DNA of 43,459 nt from Prochlorococcus sp. AG-418-M08 (GTDB taxonomy: Bacteria; Cyanobacteriota; Cyanobacteriia; PCC-6307; Cyanobiaceae), in the NCBI GenBank assembly GCA_003213955.1, contig QCMG01000012.1:1-43459 (forward strand), given 5' to 3'. This document shows positions 32,050 to 40,606 of this stretch, in pieces. Position 1 is the stretch's first letter; each line of letters begins with the position of its first letter. Below the pieces are notes generated by a model that ran no database searches, was not told where the DNA came from, and saw only the letters and a program-made list of their open reading frames with translations. A program made the translations under genes and the position numbers.

Positions 32050-33099
32050 TATCCGTTGCTTATTATTAGTTATCTCTTTTATTAATACTTGAATAACAAC
32101 TGCAATTGGTAACGATAATATTAACCCTAAAGGCCCAAATATAAAAGTAAATCCAAATTGAGATATTAATGTTAAGCCAGGAAGTAAATTAGTTTTTTTC
32201 TTCAAAATTGAAGGCATTATTAAATAGCTTTCTATATTTTGAATAATTATATAAGAACCTAAAACAGCTAATGGTTTCCAGAAATTATCTAGAAGAGCTA
32301 TTGATATTGGAAATATTCCACTTATAACTGGACCGATGTTAGGAACTACGTTTAGAATCATTGCAATGATTGCGTTTGAAACTACATACTTTACATCTAA
32401 AATTGTTAGAACTATTAAAGATAGTAAACCCACGGATAATGAACTTATAACCATTGAAAAAGTCCAGTTTGTTAATGCTATATTGCATTTATCTAATATA
32501 AGTCTAAATTTATTTCTATAAACTTTAGGTATTGTAAGTAATATGCCTTCTTTGTAAGCTTTTGGTTCAATGGATATCATAAGACTAACTACTAGTACAA
32601 ATAATATTCTTATTAATCCAGATCCAAGGTTTCCAGCTAAATTAATTATATTTATAAAACTTTCTTGAATTGCTTTAGCAATAGTTGCACCATCTGGGAT
32701 GGGGACTACATCATTAATTAGATTGAAAATATCTATTATGTTTTCAGATTCTTTACCGTAAAGTAAATCATTAAATTTGTTTAAATTAGAGTTTATCAAG
32801 ATATTAATTCTTGATAATCCGTTTGGAATATCAATTAATATCTCATTAAATTCTCTTATGAATGGAGGTAAGACAAGAATAGCAACTGTAAATATGATGA
32901 ATGAAATAACTACTAGAACAATTAGTAAGGAAAGCAACCTTGGCAGTTTTAAACTTATTTGGATTTGATTACATAAATTACAAACAACATTAGATATTAC
33001 TAATGAGCAAATTATTAAAAGAATGAAATCTCTAAGAGTCCATATTATTAATGAGCTAATTGTTAATACGGCAAATTTAAAATAAAAGGTACGATTCAA
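32038..33099 (-). CDS. AI-2E family transporter (PerM-like)
   Basis: An inner-membrane protein with about seven or eight helices. The family pattern is clear: an N-terminal pair of helices (TISSLIIWTLRDFILLIIC), a long central polar segment, and a C-terminal half with NVVPNIGPVISGIFPISIALL and FGPLGLILSLPIAVVIQVLI. Length is 353 aa. The substrate is not known; members export small molecules or ions, and autoinducer-2 export is shown for only a few. It follows psb28 by 17 bases. Confidence 0.88.
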   Translation of the reverse strand: MNRTFYFKFAVLTISSLIIWTLRDFILLIICSLVISNVVCNLCNQIQISLKLPRLLSLLIVLVVISFIIFTVAILVLPPFIREFNEILIDIPNGLSRINILINSNLNKFNDLLYGKESENIIDIFNLINDVVPIPDGATIAKAIQESFINIINLAGNLGSGLIRILFVLVVSLMISIEPKAYKEGILLTIPKVYRNKFRLILDKCNIALTNWTFSMVISSLSVGLLSLIVLTILDVKYVVSNAIIAMILNVVPNIGPVISGIFPISIALLDNFWKPLAVLGSYIIIQNIESYLIMPSILKKKTNLLPGLTLISQFGFTFIFGPLGLILSLPIAVVIQVLIKEITNNKQRILSS

Positions 33100-33116
33100 T
33101 TTTAGAAAAAATCTGC

Positions 33117-33470
33117 TTATTTCTTTTCAGAATATCCTAATCCATTTGATTTGGCATAACTATTTGCAAATCTCATAAATCTATCAAAATCGAGTTTAGT
33201 TTTCCATATATAAATGCCCTCTAGAAACATTGGTTCGCCATCAACAAATTTAACCTTAACTTCTCTGGTTAAAATTTCCCCTTCTGAATCGATCATTCTC
33301 ATACCTGTAATCTCACCATCAGCAACTGAAGATAATGCTTGAGGTTTTTCGAAAATAAATATTGCCTGTCCAGTAGTCCCGTCATTTCCTCTTGTTAATC
33401 TAATTTCTGGAACGACGGGCTCATCTACACCATCATAGAATTGAATTTTTGCTTGTTTATCAGCTGCCAT
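33117..33470 (-). CDS. psb28: Photosystem II assembly protein Psb28
   Basis: A soluble factor on the cytosolic side of PSII assembly intermediates containing CP47. The 117-residue sequence has the Psb28 hallmarks: [51 protein letters not shown] and [15 protein letters not shown]. The gene lies between mnmH and the AI-2E permease on the minus strand. Confidence 0.97.
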   Translation of the reverse strand: MAADKQAKIQFYDGVDEPVVPEIRLTRGNDGTTGQAIFIFEKPQALSSVADGEITGMRMIDSEGEILTREVKVKFVDGEPMFLEGIYIWKTKLDFDRFMRFANSYAKSNGLGYSEKK

Positions 33471-33526
33471 AGTATTAATGATGTTAATTTTATATTTTAG
33501 ATAATAAAAGCAATTTCCGTTAAAAT

Positions 33527-34582
33527 TTAAAATTTTATAGTATCTTTTATTAATTTCAAGGCGATTTGATCATCAAATACATCTGTCAGATTTATTGTTT
33601 TTAGGTTATCTTTCCCAATTTTTTCATGATCATAGCATTTATCATAATATTCCAAAACTGACATGCAAACAGATTTCCAATCTTTATTTTTTATTGAATC
33701 CAGAGCAAATTTTGTTCTTTGAGGCCCAAGTCTTTTTTTTATTCTAATGACAGCATCCATTAGATCTTCTTCCTTATAAATACTATATGTTTTAATTAAT
33801 TCTTCTAGACGATTTGATTCGCTTTTTATGATTTCGATTCTATCAGCTGTTTTCATTTGTCTGAAAAACTCATACGGTATTTTACATTTTCCAATATTTG
33901 CACTTTCAGCTTCAACGAATATTTTTTTATTTCTTTTAAAACTTTGTAATTCCTCTGCTATTAAATTTTCAAATTGTTCATTTGAAGGTTGATTTTTCAT
34001 GCCAAGACTCCCAAATGTACTTCCTCGGTGGCATGCTAATCCCTCTAAATCAATAATTTGATAGTTATTTTCATGAAGTAGTTTTAATAATTTAGTTTTT
34101 CCTGTTCCAGTTTTACCTCCTATAACAACTAATTCCCAATTCCTATTAAAACTATTTAAAGTCCATTTTCTATAGCTTTTATAACCCTCTTTTAAAGTAA
34201 TAGTATTTAGATTATATTTTTCTAAAAGCCAAGCTACACTTGAAGATCTCATCCCACCTCTGGCACAATAAATTTTTATTATTGGTTCTTCATTTTTTTT
34301 TGGTGTATTGTTGTTTAATTTATAATAATTTAAGGTTTCTATTAAATTTTTTACTAAACTCTCTATTTTATTCGCTACAAATTCCAACCCTTTAATTACT
34401 GCTTTTTCTCTTCCATAATTCTTGTATATTATTCCTATTATTGATCTCTCTTCATTATCAAATAATGGAATATTTTTAGAATTTGGCAAATGTCCTTTAT
34501 AATATTCACTTGGACTCCTAACATCGATAAGCGGTCCTTTAAACTTCCTGAATTTCTCTAATTCTTCCTTTTTGGAGTACAT
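33527..34582 (-). CDS. mnmH: tRNA 2-selenouridine synthase
   Basis: Replaces sulfur by selenium in wobble 2-thiouridine of some tRNAs, through a geranylated intermediate. The N-terminal rhodanese domain has [23 protein letters not shown] and the catalytic Cys106 in [17 protein letters not shown]. The C-terminal P-loop is [11 protein letters not shown] (from about residue 156). Length is 351 aa. selD is not in the window, so selenium use cannot be judged; the enzyme may act mainly in geranylation. The start is 33 bases from the divergent GUN4 gene. Confidence 0.93.
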   Translation of the reverse strand: MYSKKEELEKFRKFKGPLIDVRSPSEYYKGHLPNSKNIPLFDNEERSIIGIIYKNYGREKAVIKGLEFVANKIESLVKNLIETLNYYKLNNNTPKKNEEPIIKIYCARGGMRSSSVAWLLEKYNLNTITLKEGYKSYRKWTLNSFNRNWELVVIGGKTGTGKTKLLKLLHENNYQIIDLEGLACHRGSTFGSLGMKNQPSNEQFENLIAEELQSFKRNKKIFVEAESANIGKCKIPYEFFRQMKTADRIEIIKSESNRLEELIKTYSIYKEEDLMDAVIRIKKRLGPQRTKFALDSIKNKDWKSVCMSVLEYYDKCYDHEKIGKDNLKTINLTDVFDDQIALKLIKDTIKF

Positions 34583-34615
34583 GGATAGTTTTAAAATTAG
34601 ATTGACTAACTAGAA

Positions 34616-35335
34616 ATGACAAACACAGATCAAGTTGAATATCATAAGAGTACATTAAATTTAGTTAAAAAGTTTGTTGAATCAAATCAAAGAAAAAGGA
34701 TCAATTTATTATCTGCTATTGAATCTGAAGTGGATAACTTGTTTCTAATTGGTAGAAAACTATTTGATGATTTTAAACAAGATGGAGATGATTGGGCACC
34801 TGGTTGGTTATTGCAAGTATTAAAAAAACATAAGCCAATTTTTTTTAATGACAATAAATATAATAATTGGTTTATTACTTATTCAGATGAAAATATTAAT
34901 TACGACGAATTGCAGTTAAAATTACTAGAACAAAAATTTGAAGATGCTGATAGGATAACAAGTTGTTTTTTAAGAAAACTGGCTGGTAAGCCTGCTGAAA
35001 AACGTGGATATGTTTTTTTTAGTGAGGTTAATAATATGTCCGGTACTGATCTTCAAACTATAGATAGATTATGGAGTGTGTACTCAAATGGTAAATTTGG
35101 TTTTTCTATTCAGGCAAAGATTCTTAAGTCAGTTGGAAAAAAATATGAATTGTTATGGCCAAAAATAGGATGGAAGAATGACGGATATTGGACGAGATAC
35201 CCAAATGCATTTAGTTGGTCTTTGAATGCTCCTGAAGGACACATGCCTTTGATCAATCAACTTAGAGGCGTTAGACTAATGGATTCTATACTTAGACACC
35301 CAGCAATTTCATCGAGGCATAATAATATTCTTTGA
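34616..35335 (+). CDS. GUN4-like tetrapyrrole-binding protein
   Basis: Binds protoporphyrin IX and its magnesium form and stimulates magnesium chelatase at the chlorophyll branch point. The C-terminal GUN4 core is clear: EQKFEDADRITSCFLRKLAG, TIDRLWSVYSNGKFGFSIQ, WKNDGYWTRYPNAFSWSLNAPEGHMP with its porphyrin pocket, and a short tail. The N-terminal about 90 residues form the usual helical cap. Length is 239 aa. It lies 49 bases from the ATPase gene downstream. Confidence 0.92.
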   Translation: MTNTDQVEYHKSTLNLVKKFVESNQRKRINLLSAIESEVDNLFLIGRKLFDDFKQDGDDWAPGWLLQVLKKHKPIFFNDNKYNNWFITYSDENINYDELQLKLLEQKFEDADRITSCFLRKLAGKPAEKRGYVFFSEVNNMSGTDLQTIDRLWSVYSNGKFGFSIQAKILKSVGKKYELLWPKIGWKNDGYWTRYPNAFSWSLNAPEGHMPLINQLRGVRLMDSILRHPAISSRHNNIL

Positions 35336-35384
35336 TCTAAAGCTCTTTAATAAGTTAAAATATAAATACTATTAATAAATATTT

Positions 35385-35828
35385 ATGTCCTTTTTTCAGG
35401 GCAAAATTCTCTTAAATTTTATTATAAAACTACTCAATAGACCATCTATTAACTGGTCAAATTTTGAATTATGTTCATCATTGCAATTAAGTGATTTTGT
35501 AGATTTATTATTAGAACCAATAAAGTCTTCTCACAATAGTTACCGCACAAAACTTGGGTTACATGAGGCTCTTATAAATGCTGTTACTCATGGTAATAAA
35601 TTAGATCCACATAAATTAATAAGAGTTCGAAGAATTATCACTCCTAATTGGTGCGTTTGGCAGATTCAAGATCAAGGCAATGGTCTAGAATTAAAAAAAA
35701 GAGTTTACAAATTACCTAAAGAGGTAAGTTCATTTAATGGTCGAGGTCTTTATATAATTAACGAATGTTTTGATGATATTAGATGGAGTAATAAAGGTAA
35801 CAGACTTCAATTGGCTTTAAAGAGATGA
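35385..35828 (+). CDS. RsbW-like anti-sigma/switch kinase with HATPase_c fold
   Basis: A GHKL ATPase domain of the SpoIIAB/RsbW kind. The N-box is LHEALINAVTHGNKLD (E61, N65, HGN 69-71), the G1 box is DQGNGLEL (96-103) and the G2 box is FNGRGLYIIN (118-126). At 147 residues it is a bare kinase domain without a sensor. Such proteins phosphorylate STAS antagonists and bind sigma factors; the only STAS protein here is at 11018. No sigma gene is adjacent. It may be an orphan partner in a switch. Confidence 0.82.
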   Translation: MSFFQGKILLNFIIKLLNRPSINWSNFELCSSLQLSDFVDLLLEPIKSSHNSYRTKLGLHEALINAVTHGNKLDPHKLIRVRRIITPNWCVWQIQDQGNGLELKKRVYKLPKEVSSFNGRGLYIINECFDDIRWSNKGNRLQLALKR

Positions 35829-36071
35829 ATGTTTACTTGGGCATGGTTTGTCAACATTTATTCCTTTTAACCATTTAATACTTTCTTCTAAATAATCTAT
35901 TACAACTTTTTCATTCTTAGATATTAGTAACTGACATAATGCTGATGAAATAAGTTCTGCAGATCTATTTGTTTTTCTACCTTTGAGTTTGTGCCAATCA
36001 AGGTGATTTATTGTTAATTTGTCATTCAGTTTTTGGGCAAGCTGAATAATATCTTCATTACGATTATTCAT
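35817..36071 (-). CDS. Small conserved-looking cytosolic protein (tentatively DUF6439)
   Basis: An 84-residue protein with a helical pattern: IIQLAQKLNDKLTINHLDWHKLKGRK, then NRSAELISSALCQLL and LEESIKWLKG. I believe it matches a small cyanobacterial family (perhaps DUF6439) but cannot be sure. It has no membrane segment. It follows the methyltransferase by 19 bases on the minus strand, and its last 12 bases overlap the 3' end of the RsbW-like gene. Confidence 0.55.
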   Translation of the reverse strand: MNNRNEDIIQLAQKLNDKLTINHLDWHKLKGRKTNRSAELISSALCQLLISKNEKVVIDYLEESIKWLKGINVDKPCPSKHSSL

Positions 36072-36090
36072 ATTATTAATGGAGGATAAT

Positions 36091-37146
36091 TTATTTTATA
36101 GCAGACCATACTTTAGTCATAAAAAATGATTTAGATTTTATATTATTAAAACCTATTTCTTCAATTTTAGTATTAATGTCATCTTTTATATAATCACAAT
36201 AAAAAGGTTCATGAAATGATTTATGAAAATTTTCCATTATCTGTATGAAATTTGGAGAATCATTTATTTGTATTGAATCTGCAAGAACTAATATTCCGCC
36301 AGGTTCTAGAACTCTAAAAAATTCTTTCAATACTTTTTCTCTCACAGTTCTAGGTAATTCATGAAATAAATAAACACAAGAAATTCCTTGAAGGGTATTT
36401 TCCTCATAAGGTAATTTTTCAGCGTTACCTTTAACTAATTCAATTAAATCACCATCTAAATTTGAAATAAATCTACTTGCCTCTTTCAAGTATGATCCTG
36501 ACAAATCAAGACCAATAATTTTTTCTTTAGGGAAAGCTCCTCTTAATTGTTTGAGTGTTCTTCCGGAACCAGTAGCAACATCAAGGATTTTAATGGTACT
36601 TTTATTTCTGTTCCTAAAATTATTCAAACCTTCTTTGAGAGGCTTTATTATTCTTCTTCGCATGGAATCGGCACTTCCATTAAAAAGTATTTCTACCTGC
36701 AAATCATAAATACTTGCGGAGAAATCAGATAAATATCCATCTGTTTGATGATGAAAATTTCTCAAATAATATTGTGGATAGTTTGTAATATCTATATTTT
36801 TGGGAAGATCCTGAAAATTTTGTTTTCTTCTTCTATCCCATGTGTTTGGCATATCTAGCCAAATTTTTGGATATTGGGTTAAATACCTTAGCCAAGGCTC
36901 ATCAAATAATAATTTTTTAGGGTAAATATCCTTTTCAGCATCATTCCAGTCTTCTTCTCTTAATGAATCCATTGAATTTTGAATATCTATCAAAAGATTT
37001 TTATCTACTTTGAAATTCCCCAGTTCATTATCTGGAAGTATAAAATTCATTATTCTTGTACTTAATTCCTTATGAGCTAATCCCGCAATACTTTTGCCTT
37101 GTTGGAGAGTTTTGTAAGCGATTTTAGAAATTTGTTCTCTTGCCAT
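36091..37146 (-). CDS. Class I SAM-dependent methyltransferase
   Basis: A Rossmann-fold methyltransferase. The SAM site is IKILDVATGSGRTLKQLRG (motif I, about 185-204), followed by KIIGLDLSGSYL, GNAEKLPYEENTLQGISCVY and FRVLEPGGILVLADS. The N-terminal about 180 residues are an unusual long extension rich in Trp, Asp and Arg that could bind the substrate. Length is 351 aa. It is a UbiE/Coq5-like type by motif, but quinone methylation is not shown. Transcribed with the small gene after it. Confidence 0.82.
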   Translation of the reverse strand: MAREQISKIAYKTLQQGKSIAGLAHKELSTRIMNFILPDNELGNFKVDKNLLIDIQNSMDSLREEDWNDAEKDIYPKKLLFDEPWLRYLTQYPKIWLDMPNTWDRRRKQNFQDLPKNIDITNYPQYYLRNFHHQTDGYLSDFSASIYDLQVEILFNGSADSMRRRIIKPLKEGLNNFRNRNKSTIKILDVATGSGRTLKQLRGAFPKEKIIGLDLSGSYLKEASRFISNLDGDLIELVKGNAEKLPYEENTLQGISCVYLFHELPRTVREKVLKEFFRVLEPGGILVLADSIQINDSPNFIQIMENFHKSFHEPFYCDYIKDDINTKIEEIGFNNIKSKSFFMTKVWSAIK

Positions 37147-37174
37147 TTTGAATATTACTTATATATATTCCAAC

Positions 37175-37223
37175 AAAAAAAAAACCAATTTGAGAATTAT
37201 TTGTGATAATTCTCAAAAGATTT
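37175..37223 (-). terminator. Rho-independent terminator of glnA
   Basis: TTGAGAATTA (37190-37199) and TAATTCTCAA (37207-37216) form a perfect ten-pair stem with a 7-base loop. On the minus strand the stem is followed by ATTGG and ten T residues, about 40-80 bases after the glnA stop. T residues on the plus-strand side could also stop opposing transcription. Confidence 0.78.
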
Positions 37224-37252
37224 TTTTAAATCACTTTTATTTTAATTTTTAC

Positions 37253-38674
37253 TTAAGCGTCATAGTACATAAAGAATTCATGAGGATGAGGCCTCTGTCT
37301 TAGTTGTTGAACCTCTTCATATTTAATATCTATAAAATTATCTATGAAGTCTTCAGTGAATACACCACCAGCCAACAAATAATCTTTGTCTGCCTTAAGT
37401 GCATTAAGTGAATCGTTAAGAGATGAAGGAACTGTGTCAATTTTGGAGAGTTCTTCTGCTGGTAATTCAAATAAATCAACATCTACTCCATCACCAGGAT
37501 CAATTTGATTCTTAATTCCATCAATACCCGCCAACATCATGACTGAAAAAGCTAGATATGGGTTAGCAAGAGCGTCACCTGATCTGAATTCTAATCTTTT
37601 AGCCTTTGGGCTAGGACCAGTTAAAGGAATTCTCACAGCTGCTGATCTATTACCCTCTGAATAAACTAAATTTACTGGAGCCTCAAAACCTGGAACTAAT
37701 CTTTTGTAGCTATTAGTAGTTGGATTAGTAAATGCGAGAAATGATGGAGCATGTTTCAATATTCCTCCGATATACCATCTGGCTGTTTGTGAAAGATTCG
37801 CATATGAACCTTCACCAAAAAATAATGGCTGACCACTTTTCCACAAACTTTGGTGAACATGCATTCCTGTCCCATTATCATTAAAAACAGGTTTAGGCAT
37901 AAAGGTAGCTGTTTTACCATATTTTTTAGCGACATTCCTTACAACATATTTGTATGTCATTACGTTATCTGCAGCATTTATTAATGAGTCAAATTTCATA
38001 CCAAGTTCATGCTGTCCAGCTCCTGCCACTTCATGATGATGCTTTTCAGTTGGGATACCTAATTCACCCATAAGTAAAAGCATTTCGGATCTAATGTCTT
38101 GTGCTGTATCATTTGGAGCTACAGGGAAATAGCCTTCTTTATATTGAATTTTGTATCCTAAATTTCCTCCTTCTTCTATCCTTCCAGTGTTCCATGGAGC
38201 TTCAATAGTATCTACACTATAAAAACAACCACCTTCTTTAGAGTCATATCTAACATCATCGAATAAGAAGAATTCTGGTTCGGGTCCAAAAAAAGCAGTA
38301 TCTGCAATTCCAGTAGAATCTAAATATTTTAGTGCTTTTTGGGCTAACGACCTTGGACATCTATCATAAGGTTCTCCACTTCTTGGCTCTTGAATAGAGC
38401 AAATCATGCTTAATGTTTTATGTTTATAAAAAGGATCAATCCAAGCTGTTGTTGAATCAGGAACCATAGACATATCTGAAGCATTAATAGCTTTCCATCC
38501 TCTTATGGAAGATCCATCAAATGCTAGACCTTCAGTAAATGAATCCTCCTCAATCATGTCAGATGTCAAAGTAAGATGTTGCCATTTACCATGAATATCT
38601 GTGAATTTTAGATCGATGAGTTCAATTCCTTCATCTTTAATTTGACTTAGAACATCTTGGGGAGATTTAGCCAT
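37253..38674 (-). CDS. glnA: Glutamine synthetase type I
   Basis: Makes glutamine from glutamate, ammonia and ATP, the main ammonium-assimilation enzyme. Signatures include [73 protein letters not shown] and NRSAAVRIP. Length is 473 aa. At the position of the tyrosine adenylylated in enteric enzymes there is Phe402 (DLFELPAEE), so that control is not available. An NtcA-type site lies 51 bases upstream. Confidence 0.98.
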   Translation of the reverse strand: MAKSPQDVLSQIKDEGIELIDLKFTDIHGKWQHLTLTSDMIEEDSFTEGLAFDGSSIRGWKAINASDMSMVPDSTTAWIDPFYKHKTLSMICSIQEPRSGEPYDRCPRSLAQKALKYLDSTGIADTAFFGPEPEFFLFDDVRYDSKEGGCFYSVDTIEAPWNTGRIEEGGNLGYKIQYKEGYFPVAPNDTAQDIRSEMLLLMGELGIPTEKHHHEVAGAGQHELGMKFDSLINAADNVMTYKYVVRNVAKKYGKTATFMPKPVFNDNGTGMHVHQSLWKSGQPLFFGEGSYANLSQTARWYIGGILKHAPSFLAFTNPTTNSYKRLVPGFEAPVNLVYSEGNRSAAVRIPLTGPSPKAKRLEFRSGDALANPYLAFSVMMLAGIDGIKNQIDPGDGVDVDLFELPAEELSKIDTVPSSLNDSLNALKADKDYLLAGGVFTEDFIDNFIDIKYEEVQQLRQRPHPHEFFMYYDA

Positions 38675-38724
38675 TGCTTTTTAAATACCTCTAATAAAAT
38701 TAATTAGTTGATGCGTCAAATTAT

Positions 38725-38738
38725 GTATCAATAGTTAC
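38725..38738 (-). promoter_or_regulatory. NtcA-binding site upstream of glnA
   Basis: GTA-N8-TAC (GTATCAATAGTTAC on the plus strand) matches the NtcA consensus exactly and is palindromic. On the minus strand it is followed after 22 bases by TAATTT, a fitting -10, before the glnA ATG at 38674. This is a class II-like activator layout for nitrogen control. Confidence 0.8.
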
Positions 38739-38888
38739 CTTTCTAAACACTTAGCTATTTCTTTCAGTGTTTCAAGTTATATGTTTACCAATTGTTAACT
38801 AAAATATTTAAATTGAATTAATTTCTTTAAACATTCTTCGCTTTAGTGTAGAAATTAGTTTAGGTTTAAAGTAACGCATTAAAAGGTT

Positions 38889-40073
38889 TTGACAGAAACA
38901 AAACTCATTTCCACTTTAAATGAAGAAAATTTACCTAATCTCGCAAAAACTTTTGTTCCCTCAAGACTTTTATTAGGTCCTGGTCCTTCAAATGCTAATC
39001 CTGAAGTTCTTAAAGCTTTAGCTCTTGATCCAATAGGGCATTTAGATGAAGCATATATAGAATTAATGTCTGATGTACAAAAATTACTAAGATATACATG
39101 GCAATGTAATAATAGAATTACATTGCCAATGAGCGGTACAGGTAGCGCAGCTATGGAGGCGTGTATTGCAAATTTTATAGAACCAGGTGAAAAGATATTA
39201 ATTGCAAAAAAGGGATATTTTGGTGATCGCTTGATAGACATGGCCTCGAGATATAAAGCAGAAGTGATATCAATCGATAAAGAATGGGGAAATGCCTTTT
39301 CTTTTGAAGAAATAAAATATGCAATTGAAACTAATAAGCCAGCGATATTTGCTATTGTTCATGCTGAAACATCTACTGGTGTTCTTCAGCCTCTCGAAGG
39401 TATTGGTGAAGTATGTAGAGACAATAATTGTTTATTTTTAGTTGATGCTGTTACATCATTAGGTGCGCTTGAACTTTTTGTAGAAGATTGGAAAATTGAT
39501 CTTGCTTATAGTTGTAGTCAAAAAGGACTAAGCTGCCCACCTGGATTAAGCCCTCTTACTATGAGTAATAGAGCTGAAGATAAACTTAATTCAAGAACTT
39601 CTAAAGTACCAAATTGGTACTTAGATTTATCATTATTAAATAAATATTGGGGATCTGATCGCGTTTACCATCATACAGCTCCAGTAAATATGAATTTTGC
39701 AATAAGAGAAGGTCTACGATTAATAGCAGAAGAAGGTTTAGAAAATATTTGGGCAAGACATAATTCTAATGCAATTAAATTATGGAAAGGATTAGAAAGT
39801 CTTGGAATGGAACTACATGTTTCTAGCGAATTTAGATTACCAACACTTACTACAGTAAAGATACCTCCTGCTGTAAATGGAGATGCATTTAGAAATCATT
39901 TGTTAAAAAACTTTGGAATTGAGATAGGGAACGGATTAGGTGCTCTATCCAGCAAAGTATGGCGTATTGGACTAATGGGATTTAACTCTAGGGAAAAGAA
40001 TGTGGATCTATTATTAAATTTATTTGATTCTGAGTTAAAGAAATTTTCTATTTTTGATTCCTCAAATTTTTAA
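38889..40073 (+). CDS. Serine/alanine-glyoxylate aminotransferase, class V
   Basis: A PLP enzyme that transaminates glyoxylate with serine or alanine, a photorespiratory step that also gives hydroxypyruvate. It has PSRLLLGPGPSNANPEVLKAL at the start, the SGTGSAAMEACI cofactor loop, the LFLVDAVTSLGAL strand (D186) and PLP lysine K212 in SCSQKGLSCPPGL. Length is 394 aa. The start is a TTG with AAAAGG directly before it. Cyanobacterial copies are sometimes labelled as a hydrogenase small subunit; the sequence is a plain aminotransferase. Its last 26 bases overlap convergent tadA. Confidence 0.92.
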   Translation: MTETKLISTLNEENLPNLAKTFVPSRLLLGPGPSNANPEVLKALALDPIGHLDEAYIELMSDVQKLLRYTWQCNNRITLPMSGTGSAAMEACIANFIEPGEKILIAKKGYFGDRLIDMASRYKAEVISIDKEWGNAFSFEEIKYAIETNKPAIFAIVHAETSTGVLQPLEGIGEVCRDNNCLFLVDAVTSLGALELFVEDWKIDLAYSCSQKGLSCPPGLSPLTMSNRAEDKLNSRTSKVPNWYLDLSLLNKYWGSDRVYHHTAPVNMNFAIREGLRLIAEEGLENIWARHNSNAIKLWKGLESLGMELHVSSEFRLPTLTTVKIPPAVNGDAFRNHLLKNFGIEIGNGLGALSSKVWRIGLMGFNSREKNVDLLLNLFDSELKKFSIFDSSNF

Positions 40074-40545
40074 ACCACATTTTTATTACATGTTTACAAT
40101 CTTTACCTAATATTCCTCCAATTATATTCATCTTATGATGAGCGCTTTCATGATTAGATAAATCAATAGTGCCTCCGAATCCACCTCTTTTATAATCTTC
40201 AGCCCCATATATAACTTTACCCATTCTTGCTTGAACTAATGCTGCTGCACACATTGTACAGGGTTCTAAATTAACAATAATGCTGCATTCATTAAATCGC
40301 CAATCATTTTTAATCCATGCAGCTTGCCTAAGTGCTATTAATTCGGCATGCCCTAATGGATCATTATTAGTTTCTCTTTTATTGCTACCTCTACCAATAC
40401 ATCTACCTTTTTCATCTATTATGTATGCCGTTATTGGTAATTCCACCTTCCCTACTTCATCAGATCTTCTTAAAATTGATTTCATCCATTTAATATAATT
40501 TAAGTTATTAGTTTCTTCATCTTGAATTACCTTATCGTCATTCAT
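40048..40545 (-). CDS. tadA: tRNA-specific adenosine deaminase
   Basis: Converts the wobble adenosine of tRNA-Arg(ACG) to inosine. Zinc site: GHAELIALRQ (His plus catalytic Glu) and LEPCTMCAAALVQAR (two Cys), followed by KVIYGAEDYKRGGFGG. I prefer the ATG at 40545 (165 aa) to an upstream one at 40578, whose extra ILISNYFLII segment is hydrophobic and not part of the family. The 3' end overlaps the aminotransferase gene. Confidence 0.93.
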   Translation of the reverse strand: MNDDKVIQDEETNNLNYIKWMKSILRRSDEVGKVELPITAYIIDEKGRCIGRGSNKRETNNDPLGHAELIALRQAAWIKNDWRFNECSIIVNLEPCTMCAAALVQARMGKVIYGAEDYKRGGFGGTIDLSNHESAHHKMNIIGGILGKDCKHVIKMWFKNLRNQK

Positions 40546-40606
40546 TATTATTAGGAAATAATTACTTATCAATATCATAAATTACCTTACTAATAATTTT
40601 TAAATA

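Noticed and set aside
38739-38888. Search for a glutamine-type riboswitch between glnA and the aminotransferase gene
   Set aside because: No conserved riboswitch core seen; only AT-rich promoter-like sequence and an imperfect dyad.
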